This document shows positions 9,595 through 18,114 of a stretch of 64,000 nt of DNA, piece after piece. The notes under the pieces were generated by a model. It saw nothing but the letters and a program-made list of their open reading frames with translations. It did not search any database and was not told the DNA's origin. A program made the translations under genes and the position numbers. The DNA is from Anaerolineales bacterium UBA2395 (lineage in GTDB: Bacteria > Chloroflexota > Anaerolineae > Anaerolineales > Villigracilaceae): assembly GCA_002343775.1 (NCBI GenBank), contig DDSH01000022.1:243801-307800 (forward strand), in the 5' to 3' direction. Positions within the stretch are counted from its first letter, which is position 1; every line of letters begins with the position of its first letter.

Positions 9595-10315
9595 CCTGCG
9601 CCCGCCTCCACACCTGATACAACCCCAGCCTGCCATTCTCCCCATCGGACAGGAATGACGCCTCCACCTTCATTTGAACCTGCTCCGCCAGCCCGAGCAA
9701 TTCCTCTTCTGAGAACTGATGCGCATACCGCAAGCCGGTTCCCCCGCTGCGCCAATCGAGCAAAAAATCCCCTTTTTCCACATCCTCGTTCGAAAGACCC
9801 ACCCGATCCCACGGTTGGATGCGCGCCTTGAGTTTGTCGCTATTCAAGAACTGCCAATTGGAGAGATAAAACCTTCCGCCGGGTTTCAACAATTTCTCCA
9901 CCCCCTTTAAGATTCCCAAACGGATCTCCCGCGAAGGGATGTGATGCAGCGTTGCGAACATGGTCACTGCAGCCCAGCGCCCGCTAGCCATATTGAGCTG
10001 GTGCGTCTGCGATGACAGGGCAACCAGATCCATCTCCCAGAAATCCACCCCGGGGATGGAATCCGCTTCCCGAAGCAGGGGCAGGCTGAAGTCCACGCCG
10101 AGAAGCGCGGCTTTATGACCTCGCCGAAGCAGTTCACGCAGGAACAGCCCGTTGCCGCATCCCAGATCTACAACGGATTCATCCGCCTGGATCAGACTGA
10201 GGACCTTCTTCGCGCCGGGTTGCAGGCGCTGGCGTGTCGCGGAAAAAGAATCTCCAAAGCGGTTGTAGAATTCATGGTTGATCTGCAATAATCTGGCGGC
10301 GACATCGGAATTCAT
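9584..10315 (-). CDS. Trm9/ALKBH8-like SAM-dependent methyltransferase
   Basis: A 243-residue class I methyltransferase. SAM-binding motif I is VVDLGCGNGLFL, and ATLHHIPSREIR and LLKPGGRFYLSNWQ mark the later motifs. Beyond the generic fold, the N-terminal FYNRFGDSFSATRQRLQPG and the C-terminal LRYAHQFSEEEL match the layout of eukaryotic Trm9 and the ALKBH8 methyltransferase domain (FS-TR near the start, a RYYH-Y-EGEL type segment near the end). Those enzymes methylate the cm5U wobble uridine made by Elongator. An Elp3 gene lies 0.8 kb away, divergently, which supports a tRNA role; this is inference. The ATG at 10315 is chosen; 10330 is also possible. Neither has a clear ribosome binding site. 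Confidence 0.7.
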   Translation of the reverse strand: MNSDVAARLLQINHEFYNRFGDSFSATRQRLQPGAKKVLSLIQADESVVDLGCGNGLFLRELLRRGHKAALLGVDFSLPLLREADSIPGVDFWEMDLVALSSQTHQLNMASGRWAAVTMFATLHHIPSREIRLGILKGVEKLLKPGGRFYLSNWQFLNSDKLKARIQPWDRVGLSNEDVEKGDFLLDWRSGGTGLRYAHQFSEEELLGLAEQVQMKVEASFLSDGENGRLGLYQVWRRAQVTC

Positions 10316-10349
10316 GACAGGATTATACATGACGGGGATGACATGACGG

Positions 10350-10355
10350 TATAAT
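10350..10355 (+). promoter_or_regulatory. -10 element of a leaderless promoter for cysH
   Basis: TATAAT ends 6 nt before the ATG at 10362. Transcription would begin at or next to the A of the start codon, and no ribosome binding site is present, so the transcript is predicted to be leaderless. Confidence 0.6.
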
Positions 10356-10361
10356 GCGGGC

Positions 10362-11105
10362 ATGTTATCGGTTGAAGAGATCCGGCAACTTTCAGAAGAA
10401 TTCGAGACGAAGACCCCGCAAGAGATCATCCAATGGGCGGTGGAAACGTTTTGCCCCGACCTCGCCATGAGTTCCTCCTTTCAAACGCAGTCCATGCCGC
10501 TGCTGCACATGGTGACCAGCATCCGGCGCGGTATGCGCGTGTATTTCATCGATACGGGTTATCATTTCTGGGAGACGTTGATGTTCCGCGAGCAGATCGC
10601 GCATGAATGGGAACTCAACGTGGTGGACCTGTATCGAAATTCGCGCTGGGATATTTTTGTGCGCCAGCACACGCGCACCCTGCCATTCGAAGACCCGAAC
10701 CTGTGCTGTTACCTGCACAAAGTCCAGCCGATGCAGGCAGCGTTGAGCGGGCTCAAGGCATGGATATCCGGCATCCGCCGCGACCAGACGTTTGAACGCG
10801 CACATGCAAAGATACTGGAATTGCAAAGCGACGGGCTGTTGAAGGTTAATCCGCTGTTGAATTGGACAAAGGCGGATGTCAAACGCTATGCAGAGGAACA
10901 CAACCTGCCCGCGCATCCGCTCTATCGGAAGGGCTATCGCAGTGTGGGCTGTGCGCCCTGCACCATTGCCATCGGCGCCAATGACGATGAACGCGCCGGT
11001 CGCTGGGTGGGGCACGGGAAGAGCGAGTGTGGCTTGCATACCACCATGTTCACGCACAAGAACATTGACGAAGTGAAAAAGGAATTTCAATTGGAGATCA
11101 AGTGA
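10362..11105 (+). CDS. cysH: Adenylyl-sulfate (APS) reductase, thioredoxin type
   Basis: A 247-residue assimilatory sulfonucleotide reductase. The PP-loop region is recognisable (MSSSFQTQSMPLLHM near residue 36, YFIDTGYHFWET near 61). It has the four cysteines of a [4Fe-4S] cluster, Cys115-Cys116 and Cys197-Cys200 (GCAPC), and the catalytic cysteine Cys223 in ECGLH. The cluster cysteines indicate reduction of APS rather than PAPS. No other sulfate-assimilation gene (sat, cysN, sir) is in the window, so it is isolated from its pathway. It sits between the Trm9-like gene and elp3. A TATAAT directly before the start predicts a leaderless transcript. Confidence 0.9.
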   Translation: MLSVEEIRQLSEEFETKTPQEIIQWAVETFCPDLAMSSSFQTQSMPLLHMVTSIRRGMRVYFIDTGYHFWETLMFREQIAHEWELNVVDLYRNSRWDIFVRQHTRTLPFEDPNLCCYLHKVQPMQAALSGLKAWISGIRRDQTFERAHAKILELQSDGLLKVNPLLNWTKADVKRYAEEHNLPAHPLYRKGYRSVGCAPCTIAIGANDDERAGRWVGHGKSECGLHTTMFTHKNIDEVKKEFQLEIK

Positions 11106-11137
11106 GATGACAGTCGCCGCCAAGGTGACTGTCATCT
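11105..11137. other. Intergenic hairpin between cysH and elp3
   Basis: Perfect 11-bp arms AGATGACAGTC and GACTGTCATCT surround an 11-nt loop directly after the cysH stop. There is no T-tract. It resembles the hairpin at 1839-1871 in having a GTGAC/GTCAC-type core. Confidence 0.5.
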
Positions 11138-11148
11138 GATGATAAGTT

Positions 11149-12786
11149 ATGGAATTTACCGAGAAACGACAACGCTGGAAGAAGTTCAACACGCTCACCC
11201 CGCAGAAGATGGAGCTGGCGCACCGCCTGCTTGACCAGATCCGCGCGGGGGACGATGTGATGGATGTGTTGCGCCACCATCCTCTGGAGGGTGGCGGGTA
11301 CTTGAACAAGGCAGCGTTGGTGGCAGCGTATAACGAGATGGTCAAAGCAGGGACCATTGAACCGGATGGCACTTTGCTGGAAAAAATCCGCATGAAGCCT
11401 ATGCGCACTCTATCCGGCGTGACCACGGTGACGGTACTCACCAAGCCATATCCCTGCCCCGGAAAATGTATCTTCTGCCCCACCGATGTGCGCATGCCCA
11501 AGAGTTATCTGCCCGATGAACCCGGCGCGATGCGCGCGCTCGAACATCAATTCGACCCGTTCACACAGGTCGAGTCGCGAATTCGGGCGTTAAAGAATCT
11601 CGGTCACCCCACCGACAAGATCGAGCTGCTCATTCTTGGCGGTACGTGGTCTTCATATCGACGCGATTATCAGGAATGGTTCGTCGCGCGCTGTTTCGAC
11701 GCCATGAATGATCCTCACCACGGTGAGGACAGAGAAAATCAAAAAGAACCTTCCGTGGTTAATTTGCCCAACATTCACTCCATCAATGAAACCGCTCCTC
11801 ACCGAAATGTGGGGCTGGTCATCGAAACGCGACCGGATGAGATCAACCCGGAAGAGATCAAATGGCTGCGTCATCTCGGCGTGACCAAAGTGCAGATGGG
11901 CGCGCAAAGTTTCAACGATCATATTTTGGAGATCAACAAACGCGGACACGATGTGGAAGCTACGCGACAGGCGGCGGCGTTGTTGCGCGCCGCTGGATTC
12001 AAGATCGTTTTGCATTGGATGCCCAATCTGCTTGGCGCCACGCCTCAAACGGACCGGGAAGATTTCGCGCGACTATGGGAAGATTTCTGCCCCGATGAGA
12101 TCAAGATCTACCCGAATCAACTCCTTGCCAATGCCGAGTTGTACGAATACTGGCAGCGCGGCGAGTTCCAGCCGTACACCACCGAAGAACTCGTAGACTT
12201 GATCGCAGACATCAAACCGACCATTCCACGTTATTGCCGCGTGAACCGCGTCATCCGCGATATTCCGGGGAATAACGTCGTGGAGGGGAATCGCCGCACG
12301 AGCCTGCGGCAGGATGTGCAGGCAGAAATGAAACGGCGCGGGACGCGCTGTCAGTGTGTGAGATGCCGCGAGGTAAAAGGGAAAGCCGTCGCGTTAAGTG
12401 CGATGCGGTTGCATGACCATGTCTACCCTGCCGGCAAAGCCGAGGAGCATTTCATCTCGTTCAACACCGAAGATGACCGTCTCGCCGGGTTCATCCGCCT
12501 TTCGCTGCCGTCGCAAGAGTCTCCTGCAACCGGCATGGCAGATTTGGATGGCGCGGCATTGATCCGCGAAGTGCATGTCTACGGACAGTCTTTGCAAGTC
12601 GGCGCGGAAAAGACCGGAGCGGCTCAGCATGTGGGGCTGGGCACACGTCTACTTGAAGAAGCGGAGCGGGTTGCAAAAGAAAATGGGTTCGCAAAACTCG
12701 CCGTCATCGCGGCAGTTGGCACACGTCAATATTATTTAGATCGAGGCTTTGAACGTGGGGAATATTACCTGGTGAAGAATATCTGA
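11149..12786 (+). CDS. elp3: Elp3-type radical SAM/acetyltransferase tRNA U34 enzyme
   Basis: A 545-residue homologue of Elp3, the catalytic subunit of Elongator, which makes carboxymethyl-uridine at tRNA wobble position 34. The radical SAM cluster motif CPGKCIFC (Cys103, Cys107, Cys110) follows the N-terminal tRNA-binding region. The middle contains GLVIETRPDEINPEEIKWL and VTKVQMGAQS, typical of the family. The last 150 residues form a GNAT domain (LIREVHVYGQSL, HVGLGTRLLEEAERVA), which binds acetyl-CoA. A zinc-site-like CQCVRC lies between them. Bacterial Elp3 proteins of this single-subunit type are known from Chloroflexota (Dehalococcoides). It follows cysH by 43 nt and is probably transcribed with it. 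Confidence 0.95.
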   Translation: MEFTEKRQRWKKFNTLTPQKMELAHRLLDQIRAGDDVMDVLRHHPLEGGGYLNKAALVAAYNEMVKAGTIEPDGTLLEKIRMKPMRTLSGVTTVTVLTKPYPCPGKCIFCPTDVRMPKSYLPDEPGAMRALEHQFDPFTQVESRIRALKNLGHPTDKIELLILGGTWSSYRRDYQEWFVARCFDAMNDPHHGEDRENQKEPSVVNLPNIHSINETAPHRNVGLVIETRPDEINPEEIKWLRHLGVTKVQMGAQSFNDHILEINKRGHDVEATRQAAALLRAAGFKIVLHWMPNLLGATPQTDREDFARLWEDFCPDEIKIYPNQLLANAELYEYWQRGEFQPYTTEELVDLIADIKPTIPRYCRVNRVIRDIPGNNVVEGNRRTSLRQDVQAEMKRRGTRCQCVRCREVKGKAVALSAMRLHDHVYPAGKAEEHFISFNTEDDRLAGFIRLSLPSQESPATGMADLDGAALIREVHVYGQSLQVGAEKTGAAQHVGLGTRLLEEAERVAKENGFAKLAVIAAVGTRQYYLDRGFERGEYYLVKNI

Positions 12787-12898
12787 CTCGAAGATTCGCA
12801 CGGCATCTGCCCATTTCAAAACTGAGCAAGAATCGGGTCGTGTTTGAAGCACGTCCCATCTACAATCCCCAGAAATCATTTAATAATAGGAGAATGCT

Positions 12899-13774
12899 TT
12901 GAAAACCAAACACTGGATCATCTTTATTACGCTCGGGCTGATCTGGAGTTCGTCCTTTATGTGGGTCGAACTTGCGCTGCGAGAAGTGGGACCCATCACG
13001 CTGGTGGCGTTCCGGGTCTTCTTCGGGTTTCTATTCGGCGCGGCAGTCATCATCACCCAGCGCATTCCATTGCCGCGCTCATGGAAGGAATGGGCACCGC
13101 TGATCGTTCTCGGCTTGACCAACATCGCGATTCCCTTCTTCCTCATCTCGTGGGGGCAAAAATCCATCGACTCGGGTGTCGCCTCCATCCTCGATGCGAC
13201 CGTGCCGCTCTTCACCATTTTGGTGGCACACTTCCTCCTGCACGATGACAAGATGACCCTGCCCAAAGTCCTCGGCTTGCTGACCGGTTTTGCGGGTGTG
13301 GTCGTGCTGATGAGCAAAGACATCGGGGAAGATACCGGCTCCCTGCTCGGACAATTGGCGGTGATTGCCGCCTGTATTTTCTATGCAGCGAGTTCCATCA
13401 TTGCGCGTGTCTTTACCGAAAACACACCCACCATTCTGCGCGGACTCGGTCCGCTGGCTTCTGCCGCAGTGGTGATGGTCTCATCCGCGTTCATTTTCGA
13501 AGCGCCGCTTAAAATTCCCACCCTGCCCATTACCTGGATCGCTTTGTTGTGGATGGGCATCCTCGGTTCGGGGCTGGCATTCATCATGTTGTTCTATCTC
13601 ATCCACGAGATCGGACCAACGCGCACCACCATGGTCACCTATCTTTTCCCGCTCGGCGGGGTTACACTTGGAGTCATCTTCCTCAACGAGCAGCTGACCT
13701 GGCAGATCGTCACTGGCGCTGTCCTCATCATCCTCAGCCTCGTCATTGCCAACTGGAGTCCCAAACCCGCATGA
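12899..13774 (+). CDS. EamA/DMT-family membrane transporter
   Basis: A 291-residue protein with about ten hydrophobic helices and the duplicated EamA arrangement (GLIWSSSFMWVELALREVGP in the first half; GPTRTTMVTYLFPLGGV in the second). Such proteins export metabolites or amino acids; no substrate can be inferred. The start is a TTG at 12899, fixed by TAGGAGA 6 nt upstream; the ATG at 12894 is out of frame and hits a stop at once. Its stop overlaps the start of era (ATGA), so the two are translationally coupled. Confidence 0.85.
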   Translation: MKTKHWIIFITLGLIWSSSFMWVELALREVGPITLVAFRVFFGFLFGAAVIITQRIPLPRSWKEWAPLIVLGLTNIAIPFFLISWGQKSIDSGVASILDATVPLFTILVAHFLLHDDKMTLPKVLGLLTGFAGVVVLMSKDIGEDTGSLLGQLAVIAACIFYAASSIIARVFTENTPTILRGLGPLASAAVVMVSSAFIFEAPLKIPTLPITWIALLWMGILGSGLAFIMLFYLIHEIGPTRTTMVTYLFPLGGVTLGVIFLNEQLTWQIVTGAVLIILSLVIANWSPKPA

Positions 13775-14670
13775 CCCATCGTTCCGGTTTTATCACCATC
13801 ATCGGACGCCCCAACGTGGGCAAGTCCACCCTGCTCAATGCCTTGCTTGGGCAAAAGATCGCAGCCGTCTCACCGCGCCCACAAACCACACGCAGACGCC
13901 AACTCGGCATTCTCACGCTCAAGGACGCCCAATTGATTTTCGTCGATACGCCTGGTCTGCACAGCGCCAAACACAAACTCGGCGAATTCTTAAATCAAGA
14001 AGCGCAGGAAGCCCTCGATGGCGTGGATCTGATCCTCTGGCTGGTGGAAGCATCATCTGCCCCAACAGAAGAAGACGTCAGCATAGCGAATCTTCTTAAA
14101 GGAGTCGCGCGTCGGACTCCCCGCATGTTGGTACTGAACAAAATAGATCTGATCAAACCCGAAGATTTGTCCGCGCGCGAGAGCGAATATGCCGCGCTGA
14201 TGGAGAGCGCCAGCCTGATGAAGGTCTCCGCATCGAACCGGCTTGGAATTGGTGAACTGCTCGAAGCGCTGATCCAGACGTCGCCGGAGAGAGAAGCGGA
14301 TTATCCCGAAGAGCAGGTCACGGACCTTTATGAAAGGGAGATCGCGGGAGATTTGATCCGCGAGGCATGTCTCATCAAATTAAGAGACGAAGTGCCGCAT
14401 GGCATGGCAGTCCGCATCGACGAGTTCAAAGAGCGTGAGAACGGCATGGCGTATATTGCCGCGACGATTTTTGTCGAGCGAGAATCGCAAAAGGGGATCG
14501 TCATCGGCGAAGGCGGCAAGATGCTCAAGAGCATTGGCTCGGCGGCGCGCAAAGAGATCGAAGAAATGGGCGGACGAAAGGTGTTTTTGGAATTGCGCGT
14601 GAAGGTTTCCAAAGATTGGCGCAACGACCCGAACATGCTCAAGCAGTTTGGGTATGGGAAGAAAAAATAA
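13771..14670 (+). CDS. era: GTPase Era
   Basis: A 299-residue GTPase that binds 16S rRNA and helps 30S maturation. G1 is GRPNVGKST (residues 12-20), G3 is DTPGLH, and G4 is NKID. A KH domain follows in the C-terminal third (ERESQKGIVIGEGGKMLKSI). The start ATG overlaps the stop of the transporter gene by 4 nt, so no separate ribosome binding site is needed. The length is normal for Era. Confidence 0.95.
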   Translation: MTHRSGFITIIGRPNVGKSTLLNALLGQKIAAVSPRPQTTRRRQLGILTLKDAQLIFVDTPGLHSAKHKLGEFLNQEAQEALDGVDLILWLVEASSAPTEEDVSIANLLKGVARRTPRMLVLNKIDLIKPEDLSARESEYAALMESASLMKVSASNRLGIGELLEALIQTSPEREADYPEEQVTDLYEREIAGDLIREACLIKLRDEVPHGMAVRIDEFKERENGMAYIAATIFVERESQKGIVIGEGGKMLKSIGSAARKEIEEMGGRKVFLELRVKVSKDWRNDPNMLKQFGYGKKK

Positions 14671-14671
14671 T

Positions 14672-14752
14672 GTCATTGCGAGCCTGTTGGTCGAGTAGGA
14701 CGAAGTCCATATCGAGACCAAGGGTGACCGCTTTGCGGCGCTTCGCAATTAC
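14672..14752. repeat. Degenerate GTCATTGCGAG-type inverted repeat
   Basis: The intergenic stretch after era begins with GTCATTGCGAG and ends with an imperfect complement around CTTCGCAATTAC. It looks like a decayed copy of the element at 50020-50084. Confidence 0.4.
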
Positions 14753-14757
14753 ATACA

Positions 14758-15642
14758 TCATCTGCCTTTCAACGGCTTGAAGCCTTCTCCCAACGCTTCG
14801 TGCGCGACCCCGATGACCATAAAGGCTTCGGGGTCTTTTTCATGGACGATGGCTTTGAGCGTGGCGACTTCGGCGCGGTTGATGACGCAATACAACACGG
14901 GACGTGAATTGCCCGTGTAGGCGCCTTTGCCTTCCAACCAGGTCACGCCGCGTTCCATTTCATCGATGACGCACTGCGAGACATCGTCCGGCTTGGCGGT
15001 GACGATCATTGCCGTGCGGACGGTTCCGCCGCCTTCGAGCACGGTTTCAGCGACCAAGCCGCTGACATACAACGCGATCATGGCATACAGGGCTTCCTTC
15101 CAGCCGAAGACGAATCCAGCCGAGAGGATGACCGCCGTATCGACGATGAGATAGCTTTGCGTCATGGAAATGCCGCGCCAGTTGTTGAGGATGCGGGCAA
15201 GAATATCCGAGCCGCCGCTGGTGCCACGCGCGCGGTAGACCAATCCATAGCCCACCCCACTGACGATGGCTCCGTACAACGAGTTGAGGAAAATATCGCC
15301 TTGCAGGTCATTGACAAGGATCTGAGAATATTCCATGAAAACAGGGATCTTCAATAACAGGTCGGTGAACAATGAGTAGGTAATGATGGCAACCGCTGTG
15401 CGCATCACAAACTTTGTCCCGCCGAGGAAGCGCCAGCCCAGCAGAAAGAGCGGCACATTGCCGATAAAGACCATCAAGCCAATGGGGAAACCGGTGAAAT
15501 GGTTGATGATCTGAGAGATACCGCTCACCCCGCCCGAAGCGAGATTGGCAGGGACAAAGAACAAACGCAAACTGACTGCCTGAATCAGGCTGGAGGCGAC
15601 GATGAGAGAGTAGTCGCGGATGGTGGGAAAATACTTTTTCAT
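14758..15642 (-). CDS. YitT family membrane protein (DUF161/DUF2179)
   Basis: A 294-residue protein with five to six N-terminal membrane helices and a soluble C-terminal domain of about 90 residues (TAMIVTAKPDDVSQCVIDEM onward), the usual YitT architecture. NLASGGVSGISQII and RARGTSGGSDILA are conserved family loops. The role of YitT proteins is not well established. The start at 15642 has AAAGGAACG upstream. It converges on era, with a repeat relic between the two. Confidence 0.85.
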   Translation of the reverse strand: MKKYFPTIRDYSLIVASSLIQAVSLRLFFVPANLASGGVSGISQIINHFTGFPIGLMVFIGNVPLFLLGWRFLGGTKFVMRTAVAIITYSLFTDLLLKIPVFMEYSQILVNDLQGDIFLNSLYGAIVSGVGYGLVYRARGTSGGSDILARILNNWRGISMTQSYLIVDTAVILSAGFVFGWKEALYAMIALYVSGLVAETVLEGGGTVRTAMIVTAKPDDVSQCVIDEMERGVTWLEGKGAYTGNSRPVLYCVINRAEVATLKAIVHEKDPEAFMVIGVAHEALGEGFKPLKGR

Positions 15643-15747
15643 GAACGTTCCTTTCAGGGCGGCAATTATATATTACCCGCGCCCCGCCGAAGTTGAGAGT
15701 ACTTTGCAAGTAACCGCCAACTTCCACCTTTGGTACAATCACCCCCT

Positions 15748-16758
15748 ATGCAAATGAAGAAATGGCAATTCTGGCTCGGGGTGCTCATCAGTATCCTGTT
15801 TTTGTGGCTCGCCCTGCGCGGACTGCACCTGGGAGATTTCTGGGGCGCGGTTCAAAAAGCGAACTATATCTGGCTTTTGCCAGGTATTTTTGTGTATTTT
15901 GTCGGGGTATGGGTGCGGGCATGGCGCTGGCACTACCTGCTCGGTCCGATCAAAAAGATTCCCACCAAAACCATGTTCCCCATCACCACCATCGGCTACA
16001 TGGGAAACAACATCTATCCGGCAAGGGCAGGGGAAGTATTACGGGCGGTCATCCTCAAACGCAAGGAAGGCGTACCCGTCTCAGCTTCACTGGCGACCAT
16101 CATTGTCGAGCGCATCTTCGACGGTGTGGTGATGCTGGCATTCATCTTCGTCAATTTGACCGAACTGGCAAAACTCACCAGCGCTTCGGGCTTTGTGGGC
16201 AACATTCAGGAAGTGGCGATCTACGGAACCGGAATTTTCATCGGCGCGCTCGTGGTCTTTTTGCTGGCCGCCATGTTCCCGCAAATTAGCATCCGCATCG
16301 GTTCGTGGATGATCGAACGTCTCACGCCCAAACGCCTGCATGAGAAACTCGGCAACATCATGCACAAGTTTTTGGATGGGCTGGCTTCACTGCGTTCGCC
16401 CTTCAACGTGTTAATGGTTTTCTTTACCTCGGTCATCATCTGGCTGTTGGAGACGGGCAAATACTGGTTCGTGATGCACGCCTTCGATTTTGAAGTCTCG
16501 TTCTTTGCGCTGATGTTGATGAACGGCATCGTCAACCTTGCCACCACCATCCCATCGGCTCCCGGTTATATCGGCACGTTCGATGCTCCCGGCATCGCCG
16601 TCCTCACCGCCTATGGCGTGGATCAAGCCACCGCAGCGGGATATACTCTCGTGCTGCATGTGGCGTTGTGGTTCCCGATCACGCTGCTCGGCGTGTACTT
16701 CATGGCGCGCGAAGGGATAAAATGGTCGGATGATCTGAGGGAAGAAACGAAAGAATAA
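15748..16758 (+). CDS. Flippase-like membrane protein (LPG synthase TM / UPF0104 family)
   Basis: A 336-residue protein with about eight membrane helices, related to the membrane part of lysylphosphatidylglycerol synthases and AglD-like proteins. Family landmarks are GYMGNNIYPARAGEVLRAVI near residue 85 and a late NGIVNLATTIPSAPGYIGTF near residue 260. Such proteins are thought to move or modify lipid-linked compounds; the substrate here is unknown. A TACAAT hexamer lies 8 nt before the ATG at 15748 with no ribosome binding site, suggesting a leaderless transcript. The FAD oxidoreductase gene follows 45 nt later and is probably in the same unit. Confidence 0.8.
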   Translation: MQMKKWQFWLGVLISILFLWLALRGLHLGDFWGAVQKANYIWLLPGIFVYFVGVWVRAWRWHYLLGPIKKIPTKTMFPITTIGYMGNNIYPARAGEVLRAVILKRKEGVPVSASLATIIVERIFDGVVMLAFIFVNLTELAKLTSASGFVGNIQEVAIYGTGIFIGALVVFLLAAMFPQISIRIGSWMIERLTPKRLHEKLGNIMHKFLDGLASLRSPFNVLMVFFTSVIIWLLETGKYWFVMHAFDFEVSFFALMLMNGIVNLATTIPSAPGYIGTFDAPGIAVLTAYGVDQATAAGYTLVLHVALWFPITLLGVYFMAREGIKWSDDLREETKE

Positions 16759-16803
16759 TCTACTCGCCCGGGCGGGATGCCCCCGCCCCTAGAGAGGAAT
16801 GAA

Positions 16804-18078
16804 ATGAAAATCGCCATTATTGGAGCAGGATACGGCGGCATGTCTGCCGCGTGGGATTTGCAAAAAGTGGGTCACGATGTAACCATTTTTGAGTCCGCAA
16901 ATTATGTGGGCGGGCTGGCAAGCGGATTCAAAGAACCGCATTGGGATTGGTCGGTGGAGAAGTTCTACCATCACTGGTTTCAGTCAGATGATTCCATGCT
17001 TGGCATCATCCGCGAGTTGGGATTGGAGGAAAAGGTCATCTTCCCGCGCCCGTTGACGGTCATGTATCACATGCAGAAGTGGTATCCCTTCGACTCGATC
17101 ATCAACGCGCTTCTTTTCCCAGGACTGGGATGGGGACTCAACAAAATAAGGTTTGGTCTCGTCGGATTGTTCTTGCGCCTGACAAAAAACTGGCGGGCGT
17201 TGGAAAAGGTCACCGCCCACGAGTGGATGATGAAGTACGCGGGCAGACAAGTCTATGAGCAGATGTGGCAGCCATTGCTGGTCGGGAAGTTCGGTCCGTT
17301 CTACAAGGATGTCAACATGGCGTGGATGTGGGCACGCATCCATGCGCGGACGACTCGTCTGGGTACATTCGAAGGCGGCTTTCAGAAATTCGCAGACTTA
17401 TTCGCGGAAAAATTGCGCGAAAAGGGAGTGGAGATTCGGCTTGGAGTGAATATCAAGTCCATAAAGAAGGACTCGGCGTCGGGTGGTTTGACCGTGGATG
17501 GTGAATCCTTCGATAAAGTCCTGGTCACCACGTCTCCGAATCTGATGGCGAAATTCTGCCCCGACTTGCCCGAATCCTATTTGAAGGGTTTGTTGGAGTT
17601 GAAGTCGATGGGCGCAGTGGTGATGACACTCTCGCTCAAGCATCAGTTATCGAAGGATGGCTTTTACTGGTTCAACGTGCCGAAGGAAGAGGGCTATCCG
17701 TTCCTCGCGCTGGTGGAGCACACGAATTATGTGTCGAGCGAGCATTTCGGCGGTGACCATATCGTGTATGCGGGCGATTATCTTGAATTGGGTCACGAAT
17801 ACTTCGAGATGACCGACGAGCAGTTGCTTGAAAGATTTATTCCGGCGTTCGAGAAGTTCAACCCCGAATTCAAACGCGAGTGGATAAAGAAGATTTGGGT
17901 ACATAAAACCAATTACGCCCAACCCGTTCCTTTAGTTGGACATTCCAAAAACATTCCCGCCATTCAAACGCCCATCGAAGGCTTGTACTTCGCTTCGATG
18001 AGTCAGGTCTACCCGTGGGATCGGGGTACGAATTTCGCGGTGGAGATCGGAAGACGGGCAGCGAGGATGATGAAGTAG
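16804..18078 (+). CDS. FAD/NAD(P)-dependent amine-oxidase-like oxidoreductase
   Basis: A 424-residue flavoprotein with an N-terminal dinucleotide-binding fold (KIAIIGAGYGGMSAAWDL) and a NYVGGLAS segment typical of protoporphyrinogen oxidase/phytoene desaturase/UDP-galactopyranose mutase-like enzymes. The C-terminal FAD contact region is GLYFASMSQVYPWDRGTNFA. The substrate is not predictable; the adjacent flippase-like gene suggests lipid or envelope metabolism. The ATG at 16804 is chosen because GAGAGGAATGAA precedes it; an upstream in-frame ATG at 16777 has none. A strong terminator follows. Confidence 0.75.
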   Translation: MKIAIIGAGYGGMSAAWDLQKVGHDVTIFESANYVGGLASGFKEPHWDWSVEKFYHHWFQSDDSMLGIIRELGLEEKVIFPRPLTVMYHMQKWYPFDSIINALLFPGLGWGLNKIRFGLVGLFLRLTKNWRALEKVTAHEWMMKYAGRQVYEQMWQPLLVGKFGPFYKDVNMAWMWARIHARTTRLGTFEGGFQKFADLFAEKLREKGVEIRLGVNIKSIKKDSASGGLTVDGESFDKVLVTTSPNLMAKFCPDLPESYLKGLLELKSMGAVVMTLSLKHQLSKDGFYWFNVPKEEGYPFLALVEHTNYVSSEHFGGDHIVYAGDYLELGHEYFEMTDEQLLERFIPAFEKFNPEFKREWIKKIWVHKTNYAQPVPLVGHSKNIPAIQTPIEGLYFASMSQVYPWDRGTNFAVEIGRRAARMMK

Positions 18079-18081
18079 CAG

Positions 18082-18114
18082 GACGCCCCCTCTCTTTTGA
18101 GGGGGCGTCTTTTT
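18082..18114. terminator. Intrinsic terminator after the FAD oxidoreductase gene
   Basis: Perfect 11-bp arms GACGCCCCCTC and GAGGGGGCGTC with a 6-nt loop, followed by TTTTT. It also sits at the end of the convergent lipoprotein gene and overlaps its stop region. Confidence 0.9.

Noticed and set aside
10362..11105. cysH as a tRNA thiolase of the TtuA/Ncs6 type, given its neighbours
   Set aside because: The four cluster cysteines and the ECGLH catalytic cysteine are those of APS reductase, so a direct role in U34 thiolation is not supported.
16763..16795. GGGCGGGATGCCCCCGCCC stretch as a terminator or repeat
   Set aside because: The arms are short and GC-rich with no T-tract, and the region is directly followed by the FAD oxidoreductase binding site.
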